Shown piece by piece: positions 1 through 6,981 of a stretch of DNA of 64,000 nt; positions within the stretch are counted from its first letter, which is position 1; each line of letters starts with the position of its first letter. The notes under the pieces are model-generated. The model saw only the letters and a program-made list of their open reading frames with translations, did no database searches and was not told the origin of the DNA. Made by a program: the position numbers and the translations under genes. Source of the stretch: Streptomyces sp. NBC_01481 (lineage in GTDB: Bacteria; Actinomycetota; Actinomycetes; Streptomycetales; Streptomycetaceae); NCBI RefSeq assembly GCF_026339995.1, contig NZ_JAPEPT010000002.1, positions 235,001-299,000 of the forward strand, given 5' to 3'.

Positions 1-126
1 GATTGCCCACGTGTTACTCACCCGTTCGCCACTAATCCACCCCGAAGGGCTTCATCGTTCGACTTGCATGTGTTAAGCACGCCGCCAGCGTTCGTCCTGA
101 GCCAGGATCAAACTCTCCATGAATGT
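1..126 (-). rRNA. 16S ribosomal RNA, 5' end (partial)
   Basis: Read on the minus strand, this is the first ~125 nt of a bacterial 16S rRNA. It includes the universal AGAGTTTGATCCTGGCTCAG segment (about 98-117) followed by the conserved GACGAACGCTGGCGGCGTGC. The rest of the gene runs off the left edge, so only the 5' end of the rrn operon is visible. The exact mature 5' end is a guess, a few bases outside the AGAGTTT block. The leader and promoters lie to the right. Confidence 0.97.
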
Positions 127-390
127 TTACCCGTAATCGGGTCGAACACCACAAGAGCGGGACAACCGGTCGGAATAAGACCAGTCATCCACAGCGTCCT
201 CGCTGTGTTATTTGCCTGCCCGCCACATGGGCCGACAGGACTTTCAAAGGAACCTCAACCCACCGAAATGGGCCGGGGTTGTCAATCTGGCGTTGACTTT
301 TGGCACGCTGTTGAGTTCTCAAGGAACGGACGCTTCCTTCGTACTCACCCTCGCGGGCTTTCCTCCGGGCGCTTCCCTTCGGTCTTGCGT
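127..390 (-). other. pre-16S rRNA leader
   Basis: This is the transcribed spacer between the innermost rRNA promoter and mature 16S. On the minus strand it contains the block CCTTGAGAACTCAACAGCGT (about 308-327), which is recognisable as the conserved leader/antitermination segment of Streptomyces pre-16S RNA. It also holds sequences near 16S that would form the 5' half of the processing stem. Open frames across it have no coding character. Established: such leaders carry Nus-type antitermination and RNase III processing signals; their exact positions here are inferred. Confidence 0.75.
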
Positions 391-424
391 TTCCGACTCT
401 ATCAGACGCTTTCGTGTCCGATTC
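391..424 (-). promoter_or_regulatory. rRNA promoter, inner copy
   Basis: On the minus strand this reads GAATCG (419-424), a 17-nt spacer, then TAGAGT (396-401). The -10 fits the Streptomyces TANNNT consensus; the -35 is weak, as is usual for internal rrn promoters. It is one of two near-identical copies 78 bp apart, which supports function. It lies just upstream of the conserved leader block. Confidence 0.6.
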
Positions 425-468
425 CCCGTCGGCGGGGCTCGCTTTCCGGCCTTTCGGCTTTCCGGCGA

Positions 469-502
469 TTCCGACTCTATCAGATCCTTTCGGGCCTGAT
501 TC
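469..502 (-). promoter_or_regulatory. rRNA promoter, outer copy of the duplicated pair
   Basis: On the minus strand: GAATCA (497-502), a 17-nt spacer, TAGAGT (474-479). The same hexamers and spacing recur in the copy at 391-424, and the similarity extends over about 37 bp. Further upstream a TAAAGT -10-like box (555-560) may mark another start point, but I see no convincing -35 for it. Confidence 0.58.
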
Positions 503-735
503 CCGGTCGAACTCGGGTTGTCATTCCGGCCGTTCAGCCGTTCCGACGAGTGAGACTTTAGCGGAATCCTTGCCCCCGACGCTAATCGGGGTTGCGTCCG
601 TTCGAACGCCGATTCCTCATTTCGCAAAAGCGCACGGAAAGCCGGGCGACGGAGAGTCGCTTGCTGTAGTGGATCTTGCGGAATAGTTGTCCCGGGACCG
701 GCCGAAGTCGGCTCTCACGCCGGACAACTCGGAGA

Positions 736-764
736 ACAGTACGGATGTGGGAATCCGCTGTCAA
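736..764 (-). promoter_or_regulatory. rRNA promoter P1 (TTGACA-17-TACTGT)
   Basis: On the minus strand there is a perfect TTGACA (759-764), exactly 17 nt, then TACTGT (736-741). This is the best vegetative (HrdB-type) promoter in the window and is the outermost rrn promoter seen. Transcription would start near 729 and run left into 16S. Its -35 box overlaps the presumed -35 of the divergent trpS promoter. Confidence 0.8.
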
Positions 765-787
765 CCTGGTGCCTGCCAGCGTACTCT
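758..787 (+). promoter_or_regulatory. candidate trpS leader promoter
   Basis: On the plus strand: CTGTCA (758-763, four of six matches to TTGACA), an 18-nt spacer, then TACTCT (782-787). Start is predicted at about 794-795, on the ATG of the Trp leader peptide, so the leader mRNA may be leaderless. The -35 lies on top of the divergent rRNA P1 -35. Inferred from consensus and spacing only. Confidence 0.5.
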
Positions 788-794
788 CGTTCGC

Positions 795-836
795 ATGACT
801 ATGCGTACGTGCCTCCTTCAGTGGTGGGCCGCCTGA
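795..836 (+). CDS. Trp leader peptide of the trpS attenuator
   Basis: This 13-codon frame encodes MTMRTCLLQWWAA and stops at TGA 834-836. It has two consecutive Trp codons (822-827) immediately before the first RNA segment of an attenuator. A second in-frame ATG at 801 would give an 11-residue peptide. Tandem codons for the regulating amino acid plus mutually exclusive hairpins are the hallmark of ribosome-mediated attenuation. When charged tRNA-Trp is scarce the ribosome should stall on the Trp pair and let trpS be read. It is too short for ordinary ORF calling. There is no Shine-Dalgarno, consistent with a start at or near the first base of the mRNA. Confidence 0.8.
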   Translation: MTMRTCLLQWWAA

Positions 837-900
837 CGGCGGCCGGCACCTGCGCATGTACTCAACGGCCGCCGCTTCGGCGGCCGTTCGTGTTTCTCCC
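827..900 (+). promoter_or_regulatory. trpS transcription attenuator
   Basis: Four complementary segments are visible: 1 GGCCGCC (827-833, overlapping the second Trp codon, the two Ala codons and their border), 2 CGGCGGCC (837-844), 3 CGGCCGCC (866-873), 4 CGGCGGCC (878-885). Segments 1 and 3, and 2 and 4, are near copies. So 1:2 with 3:4, or 2:3 alone, can form. The 3:4 hairpin extends to an 11-bp perfect stem (864-874 with 878-888) and is followed by a T-containing tail, as expected for an intrinsic terminator. Stalling at the Trp codons masks segment 1 and favours antiterminator 2:3, turning on trpS. Confidence 0.82.
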
Positions 901-952
901 TCCGGGAGTCCGGCCGCTGGTGGCGGCGGCTCCGACAGAGACGGAGAGCGTG

Positions 953-1948
953 ATGACGCGGATCTTCAGCGGGATCAAGCCCACGGGGCATCTGACGCTG
1001 GGCAACTACCTCGGGGCGCTGCGCCGGTGGGTCGACGTCGATCAGCACCAGGCGGACGCGCTGTTCAGCGTGGTCGATCTGCATGCGCTGACCGTGGAGC
1101 ACGATCCCGCGCGGGTGCGCAGACTCAGTCGGCAGGCTGCCACGCTGATGCTGGCGGCCGGGTTGGATCCGGAGCTGTGCACCGTATTCGTACAGAGTCA
1201 TGTGGACGAGCACGCACGGCTGTCGTATCTGCTGGAGTGCACGGCAATGGACGGCGAGCTGCGGCGCATGATCCAGTACAGGGAGAAGGCCGCGCAGGCG
1301 CAGGCGGCCGGGCAGAGTGTGCGGCTGTCGCTGCTGACGTATCCGGTGCTGATGGCGGCGGACATCCTGGCCTATGGGACCGATGAGGTCCCTGTGGGGG
1401 ACGACCAGACCCAGCATGTGGAGCTGACCCGGGATCTGGCGGTGCGGTTCAACCAGCGGTACGGGCACACGTTCACCGTGCCGAAGGCGACGCATCCGCC
1501 CGTGGCCGCGCGGGTCATGGATCTGCAGGACCCGACGTCGAAGATGGGGAAGTCGCACGAGGCCGGGGCGGGGATCGTCTATCTGCTCGACGAGGCCGAC
1601 GTCGTCCGCAAGAAGATCATGCGTGCGGTGACGGACAGCGGACGCGAGGTCGAGTACGACCGAGCGGCCAGGCCCGGCGTCGCGAATCTGCTCGAGGTGC
1701 TGGCGGCCTGTGAGGGTGGGGACCCCATCGAGCTGGCCGGTTCATATGAGTCGTACGGCGCCTTGAAGAAGGACACGGCCGAGGCGGTGGTGGAGCTGCT
1801 CCGCCCGGTCAGGGAGCGGCATGCCGCGCTGGCGGCGGATCCGGGACATGTCGACGACGTACTGAGGAAGGGAGCAGAGCGGGCCAGGGTGATGGCCAGG
1901 CCGAGGGTGGACGCGGCCTATCGGGCGATCGGGCTGCTGCCCGCTTAG
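953..1948 (+). CDS. trpS: tryptophan--tRNA ligase
   Basis: Class I aminoacyl-tRNA synthetase of 331 residues that charges tRNA-Trp in the cytoplasm. The N-terminus has the HIGH-like signature PTGHLTLGN (about residues 10-18) and the KMSKS loop appears as KMGKS (197-201). Length is normal for bacterial TrpRS. The ATG at 953 is chosen because it follows a GGAG and directly begins the conserved TRIFSGIKPTG; the frame extends upstream through the attenuator but is not coding there. Expression is probably controlled by the leader peptide and attenuator immediately upstream. The next gene, proC, converges on it across paired hairpins. Confidence 0.97.
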   Translation: MTRIFSGIKPTGHLTLGNYLGALRRWVDVDQHQADALFSVVDLHALTVEHDPARVRRLSRQAATLMLAAGLDPELCTVFVQSHVDEHARLSYLLECTAMDGELRRMIQYREKAAQAQAAGQSVRLSLLTYPVLMAADILAYGTDEVPVGDDQTQHVELTRDLAVRFNQRYGHTFTVPKATHPPVAARVMDLQDPTSKMGKSHEAGAGIVYLLDEADVVRKKIMRAVTDSGREVEYDRAARPGVANLLEVLAACEGGDPIELAGSYESYGALKKDTAEAVVELLRPVRERHAALAADPGHVDDVLRKGAERARVMARPRVDAAYRAIGLLPA

Positions 1949-1959
1949 CGGGGTAGCGG

Positions 1960-2001
1960 GGGGGCGGTTCGCCCCCACCGCCGCGGCACCACGGCGGTGG
2001 G
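1960..2001. terminator. bidirectional hairpins between trpS and proC
   Basis: Two GC hairpins follow one another: GGGGGCG (1960-1966) with CGCCCCC (1970-1976), and CCCACCGCCG (1974-1983) with CGGCGGTGGG (1992-2001). They sit in the 60-bp gap between two convergent genes. There is no long T tract, which is common for Streptomyces terminators. Confidence 0.6.
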
Positions 2002-2008
2002 CCGACTC

Positions 2009-2818
2009 TCAGCCGTTGCCGGAGGCGAGCTCGCGGCTGCGGTCGCGGGCCGCTTCGAGGGCCGCGATGAGGGCGGCCCGTACACCGTGGTTCTCGAGTT
2101 CACGGATCGCGCTGATGGTGGTGCCGGCGGGAGAAGTGACGGCTTCGCGGAGCTTGACGGGATGTTCGCCGCTGTCGCGGAGCATGACGGCGGCGCCGAT
2201 GGCGGCCTGGACGATCAGGTCGTGCGCCTGGGCGCGCGGGAGGCCGAGGAGGATGCCGGCGTCGGTCATGGCTTCGACGAGGAAGTAGAAGTACGCCGGA
2301 CCCGAGCCGGACAGGGCGGTGGCCGCGTCCTGCTGGGACTCGGGGACGCGGAGGGTCTTGCCGACGCCGCCGAAGATCTCCTCGGCGTGGGCGAGGTGGT
2401 CGGCGGTGGCATGGCTGCCGGCCGAGATGACGGACATGCCCTCGTCGACGAGTACGGGGGTGTTGGGCATGACGCGGACGACGGGGGTGCCCGCGGTCAG
2501 GCGCTCCTCGATGAAGGAGGTGGGGATACCGGCCGCGGCGCTGATGACGAGACGGTCCGCGGCGATGTGCGGGCTGAGTTCGTCGAGGAGCTTGCCCATG
2601 TCCTGGGGCTTGACGGTCAGGATCAGGGTGTCGGCTCGTTTGGCGGCCTCGGCGTTGGTGACGGGCTCGACGCCGTAGCGGGTACGGAGCTCGTCGGCCC
2701 GGTCGGCCCGGCGGGTGGTGGCCAACAGGTCGGCGGGGCGCCAGCCGGCGCGGATCATGCCGCTGAGGAGCGCCTCGCCGATCTTGCCCGTACCGAGAAC
2801 TGCGACTGTCTGGGTCAT
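2009..2818 (-). CDS. proC: pyrroline-5-carboxylate reductase
   Basis: Last step of proline biosynthesis: NAD(P)H-dependent reduction of pyrroline-5-carboxylate. 269 residues. The N-terminus MTQTVAVLGTGKIGEALLSG is a Rossmann beta-alpha-beta with GTGKIG at about 9-14; the family segments ALSGSGPAYFY and VTSPAGTT lie in the C-terminal half. The ATG at 2818 is chosen because the Rossmann strand starts at once; 13 more in-frame codons exist upstream but do not look conserved. It is transcribed alone and converges on trpS. Confidence 0.96.
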   Translation of the reverse strand: MTQTVAVLGTGKIGEALLSGMIRAGWRPADLLATTRRADRADELRTRYGVEPVTNAEAAKRADTLILTVKPQDMGKLLDELSPHIAADRLVISAAAGIPTSFIEERLTAGTPVVRVMPNTPVLVDEGMSVISAGSHATADHLAHAEEIFGGVGKTLRVPESQQDAATALSGSGPAYFYFLVEAMTDAGILLGLPRAQAHDLIVQAAIGAAVMLRDSGEHPVKLREAVTSPAGTTISAIRELENHGVRAALIAALEAARDRSRELASGNG

Positions 2819-2903
2819 GGCTCTGTTCACCTCGCCGGTGGGGATACGTGCGGCCATCCTCGCACCGGGGGCGTGACGGTGCCGTGACGTCCGAGGGGCG
2901 GGA

Positions 2904-3836
2904 TCACAGGGCGCTGCGGGAGCGCCATGCGGACCAGGAGAGGTTCCAGTCGCCGTAGCCGTTGCCCGCGGCGAGGGTGTCCTTGGAGTTGGTCACGCGG
3001 ATGACGTCGCCCGGGATGATCTGCTCGTAGAAGCGGCGGGCGGTGCCGTCTGATGCGAGGCCGATGCAGCCGTGGGTGATGTTGCTGCGGCCCGCGAAGG
3101 TGTTGGCCCGGTCGTTCTCGTGGAGGTAGGTGCCGGAGGTCGTGAGGTGGACGGCGTAGCCGTACCAGCCCTGGTAGGAGTCGGCGATGTCGACGGTGCG
3201 GGAGTCCATATAGACGCGGCGCTGCTTGTCCGAGACGACCATCGTGCCGTTCCACGTGTCGTAGCCGGGAGCGCCCGCGGTGATCGGGACGGTCCGGGTG
3301 GCCTCGCCGTCCTGGGCCACGGTCATCTTGTGGCTGCGGACGTCGACCGTCGCGACGAGCGAACGGGCGATGGTGAAGGAGCGGGCGAGGGCCGGGGCCG
3401 TGAGGCCGATCTTGGTGCCCGGCTTCCAGTAGGTCTCGGGGCGGAAGTCGACGCGCTGGCCGTCGTGGAGGTTGCGGTCCTTGATCCAGGCCCAGGAGCC
3501 GGTGACTGCGGGGGTGGCGGTGACCTTCAGCCGACGCTCCACGTCGGCGCGCTCCGGCTCGGGTATCGGGCGCTTGAAGGTGACCGAGACCGGCATGCCG
3601 ACGCCGCCCCGCTCGCCATCGGTGACGTTGACGGAGGCGTCGGACAGGTGGGCGAGGGTGGCGGCCGTCGGCGGGGTGGCCGTGAGCCGGGATGCTCCGG
3701 GGGACGTGGTTGAACTGTTGTCGGCCGGTCGCGCCGATGCCGCCGCGGCATCCGGTGCGACGCTCGCTCGCGAGCAGCCGGTGAGCGACAGTGCGCAGAT
3801 CAGGCCGAGTACGGCGGCGCCGATGTGTCCTCGCAT
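2904..3836 (-). CDS. lipoprotein L,D-transpeptidase
   Basis: Cell-wall enzyme that makes 3-3 peptidoglycan cross-links (YkuD fold with an N-terminal Ig-like domain, as in mycobacterial LdtMt2). The 310-residue protein begins with a signal sequence ending in the lipobox LTGC (lipidated Cys21). An Ala/Ser/Thr-rich linker is followed by an Ig-like domain (about 65-155) and the catalytic domain. The active-site motif THGCIGL has His255 and Cys257, and a W-rich tail (about 295-308) closes the fold. It is divergent from an ECF sigma factor gene 134 bp away, which suggests, but does not prove, that the two belong to one envelope-stress unit. Confidence 0.93.
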   Translation of the reverse strand: MRGHIGAAVLGLICALSLTGCSRASVAPDAAAASARPADNSSTTSPGASRLTATPPTAATLAHLSDASVNVTDGERGGVGMPVSVTFKRPIPEPERADVERRLKVTATPAVTGSWAWIKDRNLHDGQRVDFRPETYWKPGTKIGLTAPALARSFTIARSLVATVDVRSHKMTVAQDGEATRTVPITAGAPGYDTWNGTMVVSDKQRRVYMDSRTVDIADSYQGWYGYAVHLTTSGTYLHENDRANTFAGRSNITHGCIGLASDGTARRFYEQIIPGDVIRVTNSKDTLAAGNGYGDWNLSWSAWRSRSAL

Positions 3837-3970
3837 GGTTCCTCCCCCTGGGTCAGCTGATGGTCAGCTGTGCGTTCGGCTTCTGTACGCGTGGGGAGAG
3901 GGGGAGGTTGCAGGCGTGGCGCGGAAAGTTCCGAGGGAACCGCGGGGGCGCGTCGGCTGTCCTACCGCTC

Positions 3971-4477
3971 GTGACCGAGGAGGAATTCGACACCTTCTAC
4001 GCGGCCTCTTTCCCCCGCCTGGTGGGGCAGTTGTATGCGTTGACGGGGGATCACGGCGAGGCTCAGGACGTGGTCCAGGAGGCGTTCGTACGAGCCTGGG
4101 ACCGTCGTGTCTCCTTCCTGGCCGAGGCGGCTCCGGAGGCGTGGATCCGTACGGTCGCGATGCGGCTCGCGGTGAGCCGCTGGCGGCGGGCGAGGCGGTG
4201 GGTTGAGCTGGTGCGGCACCATCCGCCGGCGGACCGTACGCCGGGTCCTGGGCCGGAGCACACGGTGCTGGTGGAGGCGTTGCGGCAGCTGCCGGAAGCG
4301 CAGCGGCAGGCGGTGGTGCTCCACCACCTCTGCGACCTGAGCATCGAGCAGATCGTCGCGGAGACGGGGTCCCCCGCCGGTACGGTCAAGGCGCGACTGT
4401 CTCGTGGGCGGGCCGCGCTCGCGAAGTTGTTGTCTCCCGGGGAGTCCGCCGACGAGAGGGAGGGAAGCCATGTCTGA
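3971..4477 (+). CDS. ECF sigma factor (SigE-type, sigma-70 family)
   Basis: 168-residue extracytoplasmic-function sigma factor. Region 2 includes DVVQEAFVRAWDRR (about 35-48) and region 4 has LPEAQRQAVVLHHLCDLSIE with the helix-turn-helix SPAGTVKARLSRGRAAL near the C-terminus. The GTG at 3971 gives VTEEEFDTFY, where similarity to ECF proteins begins. No Shine-Dalgarno precedes it, so it may be leaderless; a longer in-frame N-terminus exists but is Arg/Gly-rich and not sigma-like. The stop overlaps the next start (ATGTCTGA), indicating translational coupling to a membrane protein that probably acts as its partner. Target genes are unknown. Confidence 0.9.
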   Translation: MTEEEFDTFYAASFPRLVGQLYALTGDHGEAQDVVQEAFVRAWDRRVSFLAEAAPEAWIRTVAMRLAVSRWRRARRWVELVRHHPPADRTPGPGPEHTVLVEALRQLPEAQRQAVVLHHLCDLSIEQIVAETGSPAGTVKARLSRGRAALAKLLSPGESADEREGSHV

Positions 4478-5087
4478 GCAGGAGCGGGACGAGCTCGGCT
4501 CCGCGTTGCGGGTGCTGGCCGCGGATGCACAGGCGCCGCCGTCGCTGTCGGGCGGGCAGATCCGGCGTCGCGGTGAGGCGCGGGGCAGGCGTCGGCGGGC
4601 GGTGGGGACGGCGGCTGTGGCCGTTGCGCTGGTGGCAGGCGTCGCGCTCGGGGTTCCACAGGTGATGGGTGCGGGCGAGGCCTCCCAGCCGCCTGCCGCG
4701 TCGACGCCGAGCCCTTCGTTGCCGAAACCGCCGCCCCTGTCGGCGGCCAGCCTGGACACCCAGAACAAGGTGCTGACCGTCACCGGGCGCGATGGCCGGT
4801 CGCGCTCGATCGACGTCTGGATGAAGGAAGGCACTGCCCTGATCCGGCTCACCGTCGCCGACAAGTACCCCAAGGACGCGTTGCCCGACGACCTGTTCCC
4901 GGCGGGCAAGTACGTGTACGGCGCCCAGTGGGTGGTGAAACTGACCAGGACGGGCGGTTCTCCCGTCTACATCGCGCAGGCGTCCAAGAACACGAGGTCT
5001 TCCTCGAACGTGATCGCAGTGGGCTCTGCCGACGCGAAGTGGGTCTACGACCAGCTCGACGTCGGGGACGTGATCGTCCCGAACTAG
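4470..5087 (+). CDS. putative membrane partner of the ECF sigma factor
   Basis: 205 residues: a short cytoplasmic N-terminus (1-38), an Arg-rich border, one membrane helix (about 41-62, rich in A/V/G), a Ser/Pro linker (about 72-90) and an extracytoplasmic domain of about 115 residues. Its start lies inside the sigma gene's last codons. Position and topology fit an anti-sigma factor, but the cytoplasmic part has no HxxxCxxC zinc motif and no cysteine, so it is not a classical ZAS-type anti-sigma. Its stop codon TAG is inside the left arm of a 248-bp inverted-repeat element. Function inferred from context only. Confidence 0.75.
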   Translation: MSEQERDELGSALRVLAADAQAPPSLSGGQIRRRGEARGRRRRAVGTAAVAVALVAGVALGVPQVMGAGEASQPPAASTPSPSLPKPPPLSAASLDTQNKVLTVTGRDGRSRSIDVWMKEGTALIRLTVADKYPKDALPDDLFPAGKYVYGAQWVVKLTRTGGSPVYIAQASKNTRSSSNVIAVGSADAKWVYDQLDVGDVIVPN

Positions 5088-5331
5088 GGCCTGTCGTTTG
5101 GATCAGGCCGGATCAGTGAGCGGCCCGCCGCGGAGCGGCTGATGTCACTGTGGTGCGTGCGATCGCAGGCCGGAGGACGGGGGTCCCCCCGCCGAAGGCA
5201 GGGGGAGAGCCGACGCGGAGCGTCGGCGACTGACGCAACGCGGCATGGGGGCACCTCCCGTGCCCGAAGGGCTACGGGGGAGTGCGTGCCGGGGCACGCG
5301 AACCCGGCAAGATCCGAACGACAGGCCCTAG
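5084..5331. repeat. 248-bp inverted-repeat intergenic element
   Basis: Bounded by 21-bp terminal inverted repeats, CTAGGGCCTGTCGTTTGGATC at 5084-5104 (shown here in full as its 20 bases from TAGGG: TAGGGCCTGTCGTTTGGATC) and its complement at 5311-5331, with a single mismatch. Inside are several GC hairpins but no plausible gene. The left arm supplies the TAG stop of the upstream membrane protein, and the right arm abuts the stop of the ABC permease. A shorter degenerate relative lies at 47524-47609, also at a TAG stop. It resembles a non-autonomous mobile or terminator-like repeat; I see no transposase. Confidence 0.75.
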
Positions 5332-6069
5332 CTAGGCCGTGCGGCGGCGCAGGGTCGCCGCGCCCAGGGTCAGGACGAGGATCGCGCAGGCCGCGACGAT
5401 CAGGACGTCGCGGGTGAAGTCGCCCGTGGCGTCCGGGTGGCGCAGGACCTGGTTCATCGCGTCGACGGCGTACGACATGGGCAGGACGTTCGAGATCCCC
5501 TCCAGGACGGGCTGCATCTTCTCCCGCTCGATGAACAGACCGCAGAGCAGCAGCTGCGGGAAGATCACGGCCGGCATGAACTGGACCGCCTGGAACTCGG
5601 AGGCGGCGAAGGCAGAGACGAAGAGGCCGAGTGCCGTGCCGAGCAGGGCGTCGAGGAGTGCGACGAGGAGCAGCAGCCAGGGCGAGCCGATGACGTCCAG
5701 GCCCAGTGCCCACAGCGCGAGGCCGGTGGCGAGGAGGGACTGGACGACGGCGACGAGTCCGAAGGCCAGGGCGTAGCCGCCGATCAGATCGCCCTTGCCC
5801 AGCGGCATGGCGAGGAGGCGTTCCAGGGTGCCGGAGGTGCGTTCGCGCAGGGTGGCGATGGAGGCCACCAGGAACATCGTGATCAGCGGGAAGATGCCGA
5901 GCAGCGAGGCGCCGATGGAGTCGAAGGTCCGCTCGCTGCCGTCGAAGACGTACCGCAGCAGGAAGAGCATCAGACACGGAACGAAGACCATCAGCGCGAT
6001 GGAGCGCGGGTCGTGGCGCAGCTGGCGCAGGACCCGGGCGGCGGTGGCGAGGGTGCGTGAGGTGCTCAT
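5332..6069 (-). CDS. ABC-2 type exporter permease
   Basis: 245-residue integral membrane protein with about six hydrophobic segments and the ABC-2 family segment RERTSGTLERLLAMPLGKGD (about 75-94), typical of exporters that pair with DrrA-like ATPases. It starts 4 bp inside the stop of the upstream ATP-binding gene (6066-6069), so the two form a translationally coupled exporter. Substrate unknown: related systems move antibiotics, lipids or polyketides. Its 3' end touches the 248-bp repeat. Confidence 0.92.
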   Translation of the reverse strand: MSTSRTLATAARVLRQLRHDPRSIALMVFVPCLMLFLLRYVFDGSERTFDSIGASLLGIFPLITMFLVASIATLRERTSGTLERLLAMPLGKGDLIGGYALAFGLVAVVQSLLATGLALWALGLDVIGSPWLLLLVALLDALLGTALGLFVSAFAASEFQAVQFMPAVIFPQLLLCGLFIEREKMQPVLEGISNVLPMSYAVDAMNQVLRHPDATGDFTRDVLIVAACAILVLTLGAATLRRRTA

Positions 6070-6878
6070 CGGGCGTTCTCCTCAATGGCCTGGGTCTTCG
6101 GCATCCGGGGGGCGCGGTCGTCGGCCCGGCGGGCGTTGGCTTCGTCGACCAGGTGGAGGAAGGCGGCCTCCACGGTCTCCGAGCGGGTGCGCAGGCGCAG
6201 GTCGTCGGGGCTGTCCTCGGCGAGGATCTCGCCTTCGCGCATGAGCAGCAGGCGGTGGCAGCGCTCGGCCTCGTCCATGACGTGCGAGGAGACGAGGATC
6301 GCCGCGCCGCGCTCTTCGGCGAGGCGGTGGAAGAGGTTCCACAGGTCGCGGCGCAGGACGGGGTCGAGGCCGACGGTGGGTTCGTCGAGGACGAGCAGTT
6401 CGGGTGCGCCGAGCAGGGCGACGGCGAGGGAGACGCGGGTGCGCTGGCCGCCGGAGAGCCTGCCTGCGAGGGAGTCGGCGTGCGAGGTGAGATCGACGTC
6501 GGCGATGGCGCGGGCGACGTGTTCGCGGCGGGCGTCGCGACGGCGGCGGCCGGGTTCCAGTACGGCGGCGAAGTAGTCGAGGTTCTGGCGGACCGTCAGG
6601 TCGTCGTAGACGGAGGGGTCCTGGGTGACATAGCCGATCCGGGAGCGGAGGGAGGCGTCGCCGGCGGGCTTGCCAAGGATCTCGAGGGTGCCGGTGACCT
6701 TGGCCTGCGTGCCGACGACGGCTCGCATCAGGGTCGATTTTCCGCAGCCGGACGGGCCGAGGAGGCCGGTGATACGGCCGGGCGGGACGGTGAAGTCGAT
6801 GCCGCGCAGGACGGTGCGGTCTCCTCGTACGACGGTGAGGCCGCGGGCCAGAACGGCCAAGCCAGAAGAATTCATCAT
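6066..6878 (-). CDS. ABC exporter ATP-binding protein
   Basis: 270-residue nucleotide-binding subunit. Walker A GPSGCGKST (about 41-49), signature LSGGQRTRVSLA, Walker B LLVLDEPTVGLDP and a switch His in LVSSHVMDEAERC are intact. The C-terminus has the extension usual in DrrA-type proteins. The ATG at 6878 (or the adjacent one at 6875) is selected because a TTGACG-17-CATTAT promoter ends just upstream, so the mRNA is probably leaderless. A palindrome overlapping the -10 and the start suggests repression by an unlinked regulator. Partner permease follows with a 4-bp overlap. Confidence 0.93.
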   Translation of the reverse strand: MMNSSGLAVLARGLTVVRGDRTVLRGIDFTVPPGRITGLLGPSGCGKSTLMRAVVGTQAKVTGTLEILGKPAGDASLRSRIGYVTQDPSVYDDLTVRQNLDYFAAVLEPGRRRRDARREHVARAIADVDLTSHADSLAGRLSGGQRTRVSLAVALLGAPELLVLDEPTVGLDPVLRRDLWNLFHRLAEERGAAILVSSHVMDEAERCHRLLLMREGEILAEDSPDDLRLRTRSETVEAAFLHLVDEANARRADDRAPRMPKTQAIEENAR

Positions 6879-6914
6879 GCGATGAATAATGCGCCCGAGG
6901 CTGGACCGCGTCAA
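6870..6914 (-). promoter_or_regulatory. promoter and operator of the ABC exporter
   Basis: Minus-strand TTGACG (6909-6914), 17-nt spacer, CATTAT (6886-6891); start predicted near 6879, adjacent to the ATG. A perfect 7-bp inverted repeat ATTCATC-N4-GATGAAT (6870-6887) covers the end of the -10, the start site and the first codon. This is where a repressor would block both polymerase and a leaderless start. No regulator gene is adjacent. Confidence 0.65.
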
Positions 6915-6981
6915 GAGATGGGGGGTGCGTCAGGGGCATCCCCCATGGCGCTCCCGGGGAAAGGGGGCGGACCGTGGACAT

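Noticed and set aside
3936..3954. ECF-type promoter (GGAAC ... CGTC) before the ECF sigma gene
   Set aside because: Both boxes are present (3936-3940, 3951-3954) but are only 10 nt apart instead of about 16.
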